A DNA stretch of 64,000 bases, taken from contig NC_033562.1 in NCBI RefSeq assembly GCF_001680005.1, positions 62,001 through 126,000 of the forward strand. Reading direction: 5' to 3'. A program made the position numbers and the translations under genes. Numbering within the stretch: position 1 is the stretch's first letter; the number at the start of each line of letters is the position of its first letter. Positions 24,607-34,153 of this stretch are shown here, piece by piece. This stretch comes from Plasmodium coatneyi (Eukaryota; Apicomplexa; Aconoidasida; Haemosporida; Plasmodiidae). Below the pieces are notes generated by a model, which was not told the DNA's origin, made no database searches, and saw only the letters and a program-made list of their open reading frames with translations.

Positions 24607-25260
24607 GGCTAGCTAAAATTTGCACATTAGGACAACAACCTATGGGGAGCATTTCCTTCGAGGTATATATGCTCCCGGTGTTAGCTTCGCATAACCGAAC
24701 AATGAAGAAAACTGAATCGAAAGAAAAAAGCGATTCCTGCCATTCGTGGCATTCATGACAGTCTTAGCAACTGTTCGGTGCGTGTCCCCTTGGACGGACC
24801 TACATATACTTGTGTAGCTTGTATGTGCGCGCATTTTGCACAAGTTTTCCCACTCCCACTGCGAGGAAATGAACAAGTGCAAAAAATCGTCCTACAAATT
24901 CCATGACATCAGTTCAAATTGAAAGCGCAACCAAAGGTACACACACGCAACATACGCAACATACGCATCATACACGTGCACACAACACGAACGCGCAACA
25001 AAAAAAATAAAAATAAAATATAAGTTAAAAAAAAAGGAATAGCAAAACGGGAAAGCCGCTATAGAGCTATTCACTAAATGGTCTTGACATGTTGCTCACG
25101 CACAATGAAAAAGCGTAACTAGCGTACGAGTAGGTTTTGTCGGCTCCGGCTTCAACATATCCAGCACACGTCTACCCCGCTTTTCAATCCCATACAAGCA
25201 AATGTCCCCATGAACAAAAAAAAGAACCTCCAATTGGTGGGATCACTTCTTCCCAGTGCC
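21646..25260. other. 3.6-kb gene-poor spacer upstream of the gdv1-like gene
   Basis: The interval contains the presumptive promoter and 5' UTR of the gdv1-like gene, many poly-A/T runs, a (TA)n run near 22721, a short telomere-like match at 22364-22373 and the GC-rich tandem hairpin at 22863-22993. I found no protein-coding exon I would defend. Confidence 0.5.
22863..22993. other. GC-rich tandem inverted repeats, candidate structured RNA
   Basis: Two adjacent hairpins stand out from AT-rich surroundings. The first pairs 22863-22871 with 22895-22902 (CCTTGTTCA / TGAACAGG, one bulged T). The second pairs 22918-22943 with 22968-22993, 23 of 26 positions complementary, including an uninterrupted 15-bp core (TTGGCCCTGTGCGTT), around a 24-nt loop. 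No open frame explains it. The strand of any RNA is unknown. Confidence 0.6.
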
Positions 25261-26063
25261 CTACTCAAAGTAAAGGGACGTATCGTACAACAGTTTGTTC
25301 AGTTGTTCAATCCTTAAGTCGTTCATACGATTTAGGGAATTCTCCGTCATTTTGTCCTCGAAAACGGAGTGTTCATCTGTGGAAAGGAGCGAAGGGGGTG
25401 AGACACATATAATACAAACTGTCGTAAAAAAGTCATCCATGCTGGGCCAGTTTCACAGATTAAACCCCCATTTTTGCACACTTCCATGTAACCTTCCACA
25501 AGGTGCATCGAGGTCGGTGGTTCCGTCTTCACGAACGAGTAAATAATGGTGAACAAAATGAAGCAGAAGCAGGTGAAGATGATAGCGCACGGGATGATGG
25601 CCGCCCAGTACCTGCGGTAGGGAGAGAAGCGGCAGAAAAAAAAAAAATAATAAAAAACAAAAGTGAAAAACAGCCTAGAAGGAAGCTCAAACCGGGCACA
25701 CGTATATACCCTCATAAAACATCCCTTCCGGGGGAAAGAGAACCATACTTGGAGGGGAATGGGAAGGACAAAACGTTCAAGAAATCATCGAAGACGAAAG
25801 CCCAGACTAAGTATGACGCTGTAAGTGTAAGTTGGGGTGGTGACCAGGGTGAAGCGAAGTGGACCTGCGGGGTAAGCCCTAACAGGGTATCTCGCACATG
25901 CTTATACACATGTATGCATACATATGCATACGCATATGTTCCATGCAGAAGGGTCTCCTGCGTGCGCCCTCGTCCAGTGCACACTCCTTCAATTTCACCA
26001 ACCCCAAAGGATGTGCGACAGGTAGAGAATGAAAAAGGCGTAGCCCTCCTTTATGGACTGCAT
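25261..26063 (-). CDS. PIGP: PIG-P, subunit of GPI-GlcNAc transferase
   Basis: Four small exons, 26003-26063, 25749-25818, 25493-25611 and 25261-25376, splice in consistent phase into a 121-residue protein. PIG-P belongs to the ER complex that transfers GlcNAc to phosphatidylinositol, the first step of GPI-anchor synthesis, which Plasmodium needs for MSP1 and other surface proteins. The reconstructed protein has the family layout: a short N-terminus (MQSIKEGYAFF), a first membrane segment running into the hallmark YLVWAFV, then FPSKYWAAIIP created exactly at the exon 2/3 junction (human PIG-P has PQKYWAV), a second membrane segment (CAIIFTCFCFILFTIIY), PPTSMHLVED, and a C-terminal helix (LRIEQLNKLLYD) equivalent to the human ISEVNQMFF end. 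Family size is ~130 residues. It is divergent from the VPS33 gene on its 5' side. Confidence 0.88.
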
Positions 26064-26148
26064 TGTGCATTTGTGGGCCGGAGAGGTAAAACTATGCCAT
26101 GTATATGCGGGAAGTAGCGCTAGTATGTTGTACACAGGTTAACAATTA

Positions 26149-26199
<51 letters not shown>

Positions 26200-26511
26200 C
26201 TATTGTTAGCATTATTGCGAAATGATCTCCAAGTTGTTCGCCTTGCGGTTCCGGAGAAGCGGGAGGAACGGAAAATAGTTAAACTTAGCACGGTGCAGAA
26301 AGGTTTACGAGGGAGGAAGCACGCCTTGTGGGAGAAATCACCACGCAAGGAGTAAAATGGGGCAACATTGTCGCCGCATAAACCGACGTACTGCTAACAT
26401 AGGGCGGAAGAGGTTTCGCCTCCCCCAAAATTGCAACGATTTTCCGCGGATGGAAAGTTTCCAGGGTAGAATAATTTTGGAGCAAATTATTTACGGGCAT
26501 CCTGAGTTTGT

Positions 26512-26543
<32 letters not shown>

Positions 26544-26801
26544 CACTTGAACCAACCAGGAAGTTTTCTCCATAGGCGTAGGAGATATGTTGGTTTTTCC
26601 GGGCGGGTTGCTATCAATCAGGGTTTTGCGAACTCCTTTATGGAGGTGGTAGAACAGCGGTTAATCACTTCCGTCCGCGATTGTACCGCATTGTGACCGT
26701 CCCTGATTAAATGAGGGGAGCAATTGACGACCCTTCTGTGGAGGGGAAACAAAAGAAGCAGGGTCCCCGATCACGACGTGGGTGGGCACCTACCACAGTA
26801 C
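26064..26801. promoter_or_regulatory. Bidirectional promoter region, PIG-P / VPS33
   Basis: This 738-bp interval separates two divergent start codons and must serve both. It contains an uninterrupted run of 42 A at 26152-26193 and a poly-T run near 26517-26543, nucleosome-excluding elements that are common upstream of Plasmodium genes. Specific promoter motifs cannot be assigned. Confidence 0.55.
26152..26193. repeat. 42-nt uninterrupted poly-A run
   Basis: The longest homopolymer in the window, in the spacer between the divergent PIG-P and VPS33 genes, 89 bp upstream of the PIG-P start codon. Confidence 0.9.
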
Positions 26802-29750
26802 ATGATGAACGTGACGGATGAGCTGAGGCAGCAGGAACGGACCCAGCTGCTTAACATATTCAAACGGTTCAAAGGGGACAAGTGCCTCTTTTTCGAAAAG
26901 TCCTTGCATATCATCCTGAACGTGGTCCTAAACGACGATGACATTAAAAAAGAACGCATAGAGCATGTATTCCTCCTGGACAACGAAACAGAAGTTAACG
27001 TGAGCAAGCTGGACAAGGTGAATAACATCCTCTTCTTTTTGCGCCCCAACTTTTATGAAGTCGAAAATGTCTTTAAGATAATTGAAAGGGTTGCAAAAAG
27101 TGAGGGAGACAAATTGGGAGGGAGCCAACTTGGGGGGGAGGATCCCCCCGGGGGTGGTAGAAGAAAGTATGCCCTGGTTTTCATTCCCTACATGACTCCG
27201 ATGTGCGAAGCGGAAATATTAAAACACAACCTCTTGGACATCCACATTCGTGTGATCGTCTTTCCTCTTTACTTCTTCCCACTGTACAATGATGTCTTCA
27301 GTCTGGAAATAAAGGGACTCTACAAGGAGTATTACGTGGACGGCGATTTCACCAACCTCCTAATGTGTTCCTTCAGCCTTATGTTTCTACAACACCTTTT
27401 CAATGGAGTTTTCAGAAGTATCAAATCCTTGGGTCAGTTATCACACTTTATAGTAGAACAGTTAATACAACTGAGGAAGGAAATTGTGGCAACCAACTTC
27501 GACATACAGCCACCCAACAAGTTCGATGAAGACTTCCTAGACGTCATTACCAATTTGCAAAACGTGCAGGACGTCAGACACGTCCAAGATTCAGGACAAC
27601 CACTCGCCATCCCGCTGAAGTACGCTCTGCATAAAATTTTCCTCTCGGAGCGCAACCGCGGAAGGGCCAGGAGGAGCAGTCACACAACCAGCAAAGGGCA
27701 GAAAGGGACCCATTCAGGAAAACCACCCCCTGGAGAGAAGAAAAATAGGGGAAATAAATCCCAAACGGGGAGTTGCTCGGAGGGGGAGGAAGATAACGAA
27801 GCTGAAGCTGACGGTGAAGATGGTAGTGAAGAGGGCAGTGATGACAATGATGATGATAGTGACCGTGACGATGCGGTGGAGGGAGACCCCCCCGGGGGGA
27901 TCGAAGACCCACCAAACGGAACGGAAGAAAAAACACTCAAGCCGGAGGAACACCCACAGGGGGAATCGACAAGAACGCGCAACGAACAGTCGATTAAGAG
28001 GGAAATGCCATCACAGGAAATATTCGTACAAACGGGAGGAGTTTCGCCAAACGGACAGGTAAATAGCGACTCTCCTTCAGACCGGTCAAGGAAATCCAGA
28101 GGGGGAATTAAAAAAAGAGACACCTCCAACAGTGGCAGGGATGGAAATAAAAGTCCAACCTCCAGTGAGGAGGAAATGCCCCCCACTACTACAGGGCGTA
28201 AAGCAGGGCAGATAAAGGGAGCCATGCAGGGGAAGACAAGGAAAGAAGGTCTACATGGCCGTCCCTCCAAAGGGGAAGCCAAAAGGGTAATCCAACCATT
28301 CGAGGAGAAAGGAACTGACTCATCGGAAGAGGCATCTGTTACGGGGGAAGACTACGAGAGCAACTCGGCCAGCACGGGTCCCAATTTCATGGCGAAGGAA
28401 GACAATACAAACTTCCTATTGAAAAAAAATGACAAGCAGGAGATGGAACGGAAAAACAAAAGGGAGAAAAGCTACCTACAGGAGAAGCTAGGTATAGCTA
28501 ACTTTAATTTCCTCCTTAACGTGTCCACGAAGGTTGACTCCTGTGTGATCATCGACCGGAGGATTGACATGGTGACTCCCTTTTGCACACCCTTCACGTA
28601 TGAGGGGTTACTGGACCACCTGTTTGGCATCTCCAACTTACAAATAGAAGTTCCTCGGTATATTATATTTAACGAGGTGAATAATCCAGGGGGGGAAGCC
28701 AAAAAGGAAAAGAAGGAACAACACCACAACCAGAATAACAGGGATGTTTTAAAAAACATGATGGTGAGGATAAAGCTGAAGAACTCGGTGGATGTGCTCT
28801 ACAACGACATAAAGGATCTGAGTCCAAACCAAGTCGGGTTGTACCTGCACAACAAAGCTAGCGAAATACAAAAAACATACAAGGAAAAGGATACACTGAA
28901 GGACATAGAAGAGATAAACCAGTTTTTGAAAAAAATTAAAGTGAAGCATTTTGAACACAATTCCTTGTCCACTCATGTGAATCTCGCTTCCTTCATCCTA
29001 ACGACAATGAAGAAAGAACCCAACTTTAATAAGCTCAAATTGGAAGACGAAATAATTCAGTTAAATAGTACATCCAGTAGGACCACTCTACATAACATCG
29101 TCCAGCAGATTCAACTTCTTATATATTCCAATGAAGACGTCTACGAAGTGTATCGACTTTTGTGTCTCTTCTCTGTCGTAACAAATGGCTTCAGTGAGAC
29201 CTACACCAATGAACTGAAGAAAGACATCCTCGAGAATTATGGCATAAATGAACTGAGTCGTATAAATAAGCTGCATCTGTGTAACATTCTAAAACAACAA
29301 CCGAAGCAGAAGTTCATTTGGAGCCATTTGAGGAACCACTTCAATCTACTCTCCAATGAGCACAACGATATATCCTACGTTTGTAATGGGTATGCTCCTC
29401 TTTCTGTCAGGCTAATAGAATACATGGGCATATTAAAAAACAACATGCAGGCTTTTCCAGAGATATTTAATCTGCTGAGCGGACCTACCCTCGATATTGT
29501 ACAGAATGCCGTTGGATATGGCAAGTTTGGCATCGACACGGGGAAGAGGGCACCCTGGGGGGAAGACGCACACGCAGATGCAGACGCACAGAAGGACGTT
29601 GTGCTGCTTTTCTACGTGGGTGGCATTTCCTACGCGGAGATAGCCGCCATCCGTAACCTGAACCGGCACAGCCAGACCTACCACTACTTGATATTCACCA
29701 CGGAGGTCATCAGCTCCAGGCGCCTCCTGCAGGGCCTCGCCGCGCCATAG
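26802..29750 (+). CDS. VPS33: VPS33, Sec1/Munc18-family protein of HOPS/CORVET
   Basis: A single exon of 982 residues, taking the ATG at 26802 (MMNVTDELRQQERTQLL). SM proteins clasp SNARE bundles; VPS33 does so within the HOPS/CORVET tethers, which in Apicomplexa act in endosome-like traffic to rhoptries, micronemes and vacuoles. The family signature CVIIDRRIDMVTPFCTPFTYEGLLDHLFGI is present (given here as two parts: CVIIDRRIDMVTP and TYEGLLDHLFGI). The C-terminus has FYVGGISYAEIAAIR plus YLIFTTEVI, matching the GGVTFAEIAALR / VVLTT end of VPS33. Residues ~285-540 are a hydrophilic, acidic low-complexity insertion (runs of Glu, Asp, Gly, Ser) absent from yeast and human proteins (~600 residues); it explains the extra length. 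In-frame non-ATG sequence upstream is not needed. Confidence 0.85.
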   Translation: MMNVTDELRQQERTQLLNIFKRFKGDKCLFFEKSLHIILNVVLNDDDIKKERIEHVFLLDNETEVNVSKLDKVNNILFFLRPNFYEVENVFKIIERVAKSEGDKLGGSQLGGEDPPGGGRRKYALVFIPYMTPMCEAEILKHNLLDIHIRVIVFPLYFFPLYNDVFSLEIKGLYKEYYVDGDFTNLLMCSFSLMFLQHLFNGVFRSIKSLGQLSHFIVEQLIQLRKEIVATNFDIQPPNKFDEDFLDVITNLQNVQDVRHVQDSGQPLAIPLKYALHKIFLSERNRGRARRSSHTTSKGQKGTHSGKPPPGEKKNRGNKSQTGSCSEGEEDNEAEADGEDGSEEGSDDNDDDSDRDDAVEGDPPGGIEDPPNGTEEKTLKPEEHPQGESTRTRNEQSIKREMPSQEIFVQTGGVSPNGQVNSDSPSDRSRKSRGGIKKRDTSNSGRDGNKSPTSSEEEMPPTTTGRKAGQIKGAMQGKTRKEGLHGRPSKGEAKRVIQPFEEKGTDSSEEASVTGEDYESNSASTGPNFMAKEDNTNFLLKKNDKQEMERKNKREKSYLQEKLGIANFNFLLNVSTKVDSCVIIDRRIDMVTPFCTPFTYEGLLDHLFGISNLQIEVPRYIIFNEVNNPGGEAKKEKKEQHHNQNNRDVLKNMMVRIKLKNSVDVLYNDIKDLSPNQVGLYLHNKASEIQKTYKEKDTLKDIEEINQFLKKIKVKHFEHNSLSTHVNLASFILTTMKKEPNFNKLKLEDEIIQLNSTSSRTTLHNIVQQIQLLIYSNEDVYEVYRLLCLFSVVTNGFSETYTNELKKDILENYGINELSRINKLHLCNILKQQPKQKFIWSHLRNHFNLLSNEHNDISYVCNGYAPLSVRLIEYMGILKNNMQAFPEIFNLLSGPTLDIVQNAVGYGKFGIDTGKRAPWGEDAHADADAQKDVVLLFYVGGISYAEIAAIRNLNRHSQTYHYLIFTTEVISSRRLLQGLAAP

Positions 29751-30421
29751 CGGGGCGAAACAATCCCCCGTTAATCTTGTTATTTTATTCTCTATTTTTT
29801 TTATTTTTTTATTTTATTTTATTATTTTTTTTTTTTTGAGTACTCTGCTGCTTCTCTGCAGCGCAAACTTCTTCCCCCCGGTGATAAACCAATTTTTTGT
29901 AAGCGTCAAATTTGCAGATTCGCTTCCGGCTTGGCGGCTCTCCAACTGGAGGGAAACCACTGCAAGTCGACTTGGAACGACTACCAAACAAAAAGGGAAA
30001 ATAGTCTCCACGTGGTGGTATTTTTTTTTTTCTTCTTTTTCCCCTTCCCCATTTGACCCAAATCGGGGCTAATATTTTTCAATTTCCCGTTCGTCATTTC
30101 CCCACTGGTGTGGCTATTTTATTTATTTATTTTTTTTACGTGCTTACCATCATCGTCACTATTTCATTTTTGCTACATGGGAAGGAGGATATTCCACTCC
30201 TGCTGTGGTTACCTTTTTCGCAAAAGGATAAATCTTTGTAATTCCCTTTTTTTTGTTTTTCTTTTATGATGAATGGCTTCACTTAGGCGTCCGCTGTGCT
30301 CGTGAATTCTTCTGCAGCACTGGACTAGAATGCCCAGTTGCAGTGGGCATATAGCTCCACGAAGCGGCTTCCACTCCCTCCAAACCGGTAACCTGCTAAA
30401 GCGCCCCCTCTCTCTTCCACC
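29751..30421. other. Spacer with poly-T runs
   Basis: The interval holds the 3' UTR of VPS33 and the 5' UTR of the Kish gene. T-rich runs occur near 29797-29837 and 30018-30045. Nothing coding was recognised. Confidence 0.55.
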
Positions 30422-30640
30422 ATGTCGGCGCTGTTTAATTTGGAGTCCATGATCACCGTCATCATCCTCTGCATTTGCACATGTACCTACCTGAAGCCGA
30501 GGTTCCCCAACGTATTCGATAACAAGAAAAACGGGTTCCTGGGCACTCTTGGCAAATTCGCAGTCATCGGGGACCGCCTGTCCTTATACGTGTCCCTGGC
30601 CTGCGTCATCCTCGCCTTTGTTAACCTGTTTCTGCGTTAG
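30422..30640 (+). CDS. Kish (TMEM167) homologue, 72 residues
   Basis: Single-exon small membrane protein, MSALFNLESMITVIILCICT at the start. Human TMEM167/Kish begins MSAIFNFQSLLTVILLLICT and is also 72 residues; the conserved middle (G-L-G-x-F/GK-x-A-x-IG-D/ER-x-S-x-Y-V) is present here as GTLGKFAVIGDRLSLYV. Two hydrophobic segments occupy ~8-26 and ~53-70. Kish proteins sit in the Golgi and early secretory pathway and are needed for constitutive secretion; the mechanism is not known. The next gene starts only 91 bp downstream on the same strand, unusually close for Plasmodium. Confidence 0.9.
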   Translation: MSALFNLESMITVIILCICTCTYLKPRFPNVFDNKKNGFLGTLGKFAVIGDRLSLYVSLACVILAFVNLFLR

Positions 30641-30731
30641 TGCGGAGGGGGGAAAGTAAAGCGTGGAAATCGGCAACTTCGGTGTAAGGAGGACTAATTA
30701 ATTACCCTAAATTGGATGCCCCCCTATCACT

Positions 30732-31310
30732 ATGGACCCCTTCGACATCCCGCCCAACCAGACACTATATGTGAACAACCTGGAGGAGAAAATAAACGTG
30801 AATGACCTGAGGGATCTGTTGTTCGAGTTTTTCTGCCCCTATGGGAACGTGCTGGACGTGGTTATAAAAAAAGCCAACCAATCCAGAGGACAGGCCTTCG
30901 TCGTTTTCAACACCATCGCATCCTCCACCCTGGCCTACAAAAATCTGAAGGGAAAGCTCTTCCTTAATAAACACATAAATATCAATTATGCGAAGACCAA
31001 GTCCAGAATCGTAGAAAAATTAGAAGGAACGTACAAGCCAATTACTAATTACAAATCTGCAACAGGCCACGGAAGTAGGGACAACGTCTTCACCCTTTTT
31101 GTGCAGAATCTACCCAACGAAATAAATAAGAATGCTCTGGAGATTTTGTTTGATCAGTACCCTGGGTTTTGCGAGGTCAGGCACATCCCCGGCAGGAACG
31201 TGGCTTTTGTGGACTTCAGCTCTTACCAAAATGGGGAGGTTGCCATGAGCGGCCTGCAGAGCTTCAAGGTCACTCCTCAGCACCCCATAAAAATTTCCTG
31301 GTCTGGATGA
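30732..31310 (+). CDS. U2 snRNP B''/U1A-type protein, two RRMs
   Basis: A 192-residue single-exon protein with the U1A/U2B'' architecture. RRM1 (residues ~8-95) has RNP2 LYVNNL and RNP1 RGQAFVVF, followed by the family-typical INYAKTKSRIVEKLEG. A short linker leads to a C-terminal RRM2 (~115-190) with TLFVQNLP and NVAFVDF and ending KISWSG. Plasmodium, like several protists, appears to use one such protein; U2B'' binds stem-loop IV of U2 snRNA with U2A', while U1A binds U1 stem-loop II. I cannot tell which role dominates; U2B'' is the better label because of overall similarity. Confidence 0.88.
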   Translation: MDPFDIPPNQTLYVNNLEEKINVNDLRDLLFEFFCPYGNVLDVVIKKANQSRGQAFVVFNTIASSTLAYKNLKGKLFLNKHININYAKTKSRIVEKLEGTYKPITNYKSATGHGSRDNVFTLFVQNLPNEINKNALEILFDQYPGFCEVRHIPGRNVAFVDFSSYQNGEVAMSGLQSFKVTPQHPIKISWSG

Positions 31311-32048
31311 GTTGCCTTCACGGCGAACTTCTCACCAACTGCGCAACAACTTCGCAACAATTGCGTTACAATTGCGCACCGATCGTACCCCCTACATGCG
31401 CATGCGAAAGTGCTTCCCTAAAAACACATGCACACAACCACCCACACGTGGGGGTATACCTGTACTGTACGTAATAAAAACTGACCCCCCCAAAAAATAA
31501 TTTACTTTTTTTTTTTTTTTTTCTTTTTTTTTTAATCCAACTGGCGCGACCAACGCTAAACAGCATCGCACTTTTTAACGGGACGCCAATTTGTTAGGGA
31601 CGCAAAAGTTTCCACATGTTGTGACTTGCCGGGCTCAATTAAGGTACCCACGCAAGGAGGCGTCTGTCCAAAAAAAAACTTGTCTTCATCACCCCAAATG
31701 GAGTGACGTCAACTTTTTCCCCTTCGTGAACTTCCTCCTGACAACTCCCTCGCTGCAGGCGGCAGAACTGCAACTACACAGGAGCATTCTTAGCGGGAGG
31801 GCCTCCTGTATAGGTTCCTCGGTTCACACATTTTCTTGACGTAGTGACCGACCAAAAAGGGTGGTAATTTTTTTTTTTTTTTTTCACTTCTTTATCGTTC
31901 ACACGGTGTCTGCGTAGACGTTCAACCGGCAAAGAGGGAACATTCCTCGTAAGCACACACCTTTGCGCAGTGCTCCCCCGTCTGCTCCTCTAATGCACAC
32001 AGCCAGGCCAAGCGAAGAACGCCCCAATACACTTACGAAGCATTTAAA
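31311..32048. other. Spacer, no gene seen
   Basis: 3' UTR of the RRM gene and 5' region of the following gene. It has T-rich tracts at 31505-31533 and 31868-31885 and a stretch of near-repeated GCGCAACAA-like words around 31340-31375. No coding signal was recognised. Confidence 0.5.
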
Positions 32049-33543
32049 ATGGAGAAGGAAATTTTCCCTACCTCTTACGAAAAGAGGAGGAACATGTACA
32101 ATAACATACTGAGCAGCAGCACCTCCTTCGACGCGTTTGACGTGATGGATGCGGACGCCAAGGAGAGGTGCTCTCCAAGGTGCTTGAAGCAGACAGGGGG
32201 AAGTACTTCCACCTGCAGAGATGGGGATGAATGCACATACCCACCCCCCGTAAAGGAGGAAGAGGCTCCTTCACTTCTGCGTTACACAAGTCGATACAGG
32301 AGTTTGTGTCTCTACTCGACCAGCCAGGCAATGCATGGCACACGCTTCACCAGAGAAAATACAAAAAGTAGCATTCAAAAAAAGAGGAGAACCTTAGCAA
32401 AATGCAGGACACTTAAAATGGATAGAAGGTACGAAAATTACTACACGCTTATCCACAGGAAGAAGCATAACAGTAGTGTGTATTTTAAGAGGAAAAAAAA
32501 GAATGCAGTTCGAGGGGGTACCCTCACAGGCGAGCTGAACAGAAGAGACATCACATTCTTTGCAGGCCATCCGTTGAAGGACGTGAGCAAATTTGAAAAT
32601 GTTTCAGCTTCGATCGATGCGTATCATCCTACAGGAGGGAGTGCACACATGATATTCCACCCTGAGGAGGAACACCTAGAGGAGGTACTCCCCTCAGAGG
32701 ATACACTAGACAAACCAAACAGGGACAAATACCTCACATACATCTCCCATTCGATAAAAAGGCAAGAGAGAAAAGTCAGCTGCTTCGAAAAAAATGCAGA
32801 TCGGATGCTCGATCTGGTGGAACTTGTGCTTTACAACAGAATGAAGGAAGCTTTTTTTTTAAAGGAGAGGATCTGCGACGGAGAGAGATATAAGGAACTG
32901 TGTCCCGACGTCTTCTTCTTCGAAAACGACGGTAAGTCTACACAGCGTCGGTCACAACAATCACAACAGTCCCTTCAGTCAGCCCGTTGGTGCAATGGCC
33001 ACCAGAGAGACCCCCATTCTGACCAACACCATAATAATGCTAACCACCTCTCTTCCCCATTCAGACGACCTCATCGAAACGATGGACCGAAAGTGCAGAT
33101 TCTTGCCCAAAGTACCAGCCAAGGAAAATCTCACCACCTATGTGGGTCCCTCCCCCTCCCTCATCTTCGGAGAGCACTACTCCACGTATAAATATTTTTT
33201 CAAACTTGTGAAGGTACACGTAAAGCTTTACAGCTGGCCCGACCCCTACGACGCAGCCAACACAGTACAGAATAAAAGTTTGAAAAACGTGAACTGCTCT
33301 GATCTCCTATGCAGTTACAAAAGGGGAATGCTTTATCCATGTGGGACTGACATACGAAGGGCCACCAAAGTGGACAACGCGGGGAACACGAAAAAGAAGG
33401 AGAAGACTTTGTTCCCGTTCCTTCAGTTTACTCCTACGAGAGAGGACAAGACGGAGATGCAACAAACGGAATACATAAGCGTGAACAGAATTCCCCAGGA
33501 TTTAATTCACCTCTTAAAATATAGAAATGTCACGCTGAGGTGA
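32049..33543 (+). CDS. Conserved-looking basic protein of unknown function
   Basis: Two exons, 32049-32931 and 33065-33543, join through a strong GTAAGT donor and a TTCAG acceptor in phase 1, giving 453 residues. I do not recognise a domain. The first half is basic and contains several Lys/Arg clusters (KKRRTLAKC, FKRKKKN); residues ~240-290 look helical (SIKRQERKVSCFEKN, MLDLVELVLYNRMKEAFFLKER). The C-terminal part has PSPSLIFGEHYSTYKYFFKL, a more ordered, aromatic-rich block. Basic clusters could mean a nuclear or RNA-binding protein, but that is a guess. The start is the first ATG after an in-frame stop region. Confidence 0.72.
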
Positions 33544-34153
33544 GCTTTCCATTGTGTAGAAGCTTCCCCCTGCGGCGGGGAAATCACCCAGGTGGTCAGT
33601 CAAATGGGTACCACCACATGTACCCCTTCCTGGATACATGATCCCTTGGGGGGATGACCCTCTACGCAGACCACAGTGGTAACTTTTTTTTTTCTTATCT
33701 TCTCCTAAACGGACCGCAACTGTATATCAGCTTGTTTCCTTCCACGGTGTGGAAGCGCAAAGGGGTTATCACACCGCCTGAACAATTCTACATGGCACAG
33801 GATGGGATACCTTCCCACCTTCCCCATTCAGTCGCTTTGTGCAGTTGGGATGACATGAACAATTTTACGACGTGGGGTGAGGCGTCCAACGGGGAATGCC
33901 ACGCGAAGTGCCGACGTGGTGACATGCCAAAATGGGCGATCGCACTTGGGCCAACACAACGGACGGTTAAGACAGCGGGGACACAACGAAGTCGTTCGAA
34001 TTGTGCATAACGACAAAAACAAGGAATAAAAAAGGAAAAAAAAAAGTGAGCCAAAAAAAGGAAAAAAATTATGCACACGAATTCGGTTAACCCCGTTGCA
34101 AAAAAAGAAAAAAAAGGAGAACGAGTAACATGGCAACAGAGCAAGGATTGACC
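33544..34153. other. Convergent spacer, no gene seen
   Basis: A 610-bp spacer between the 3' ends of the unknown basic protein and the PKA catalytic subunit. An A-rich stretch occurs at 34013-34115. Both 3' UTRs lie here. Confidence 0.55.

Noticed and set aside
11668..25260. tRNA or rRNA genes in the gene-poor tracts
   Set aside because: No cloverleaf with a GGTTCRA-type T-loop was found by eye; a tRNAscan/Infernal run would be decisive.
25503..26117. 204-residue plus-strand frame across the PIG-P locus
   Set aside because: It is antisense to three PIG-P exons, whose splice phases and motifs are far more convincing.
27680..28282. 200-residue minus-strand frame opposite VPS33
   Set aside because: Shadow of the Glu/Asp/Gly-rich insertion of VPS33; composition is Ser/Leu/Pro-rich as expected from the complement.
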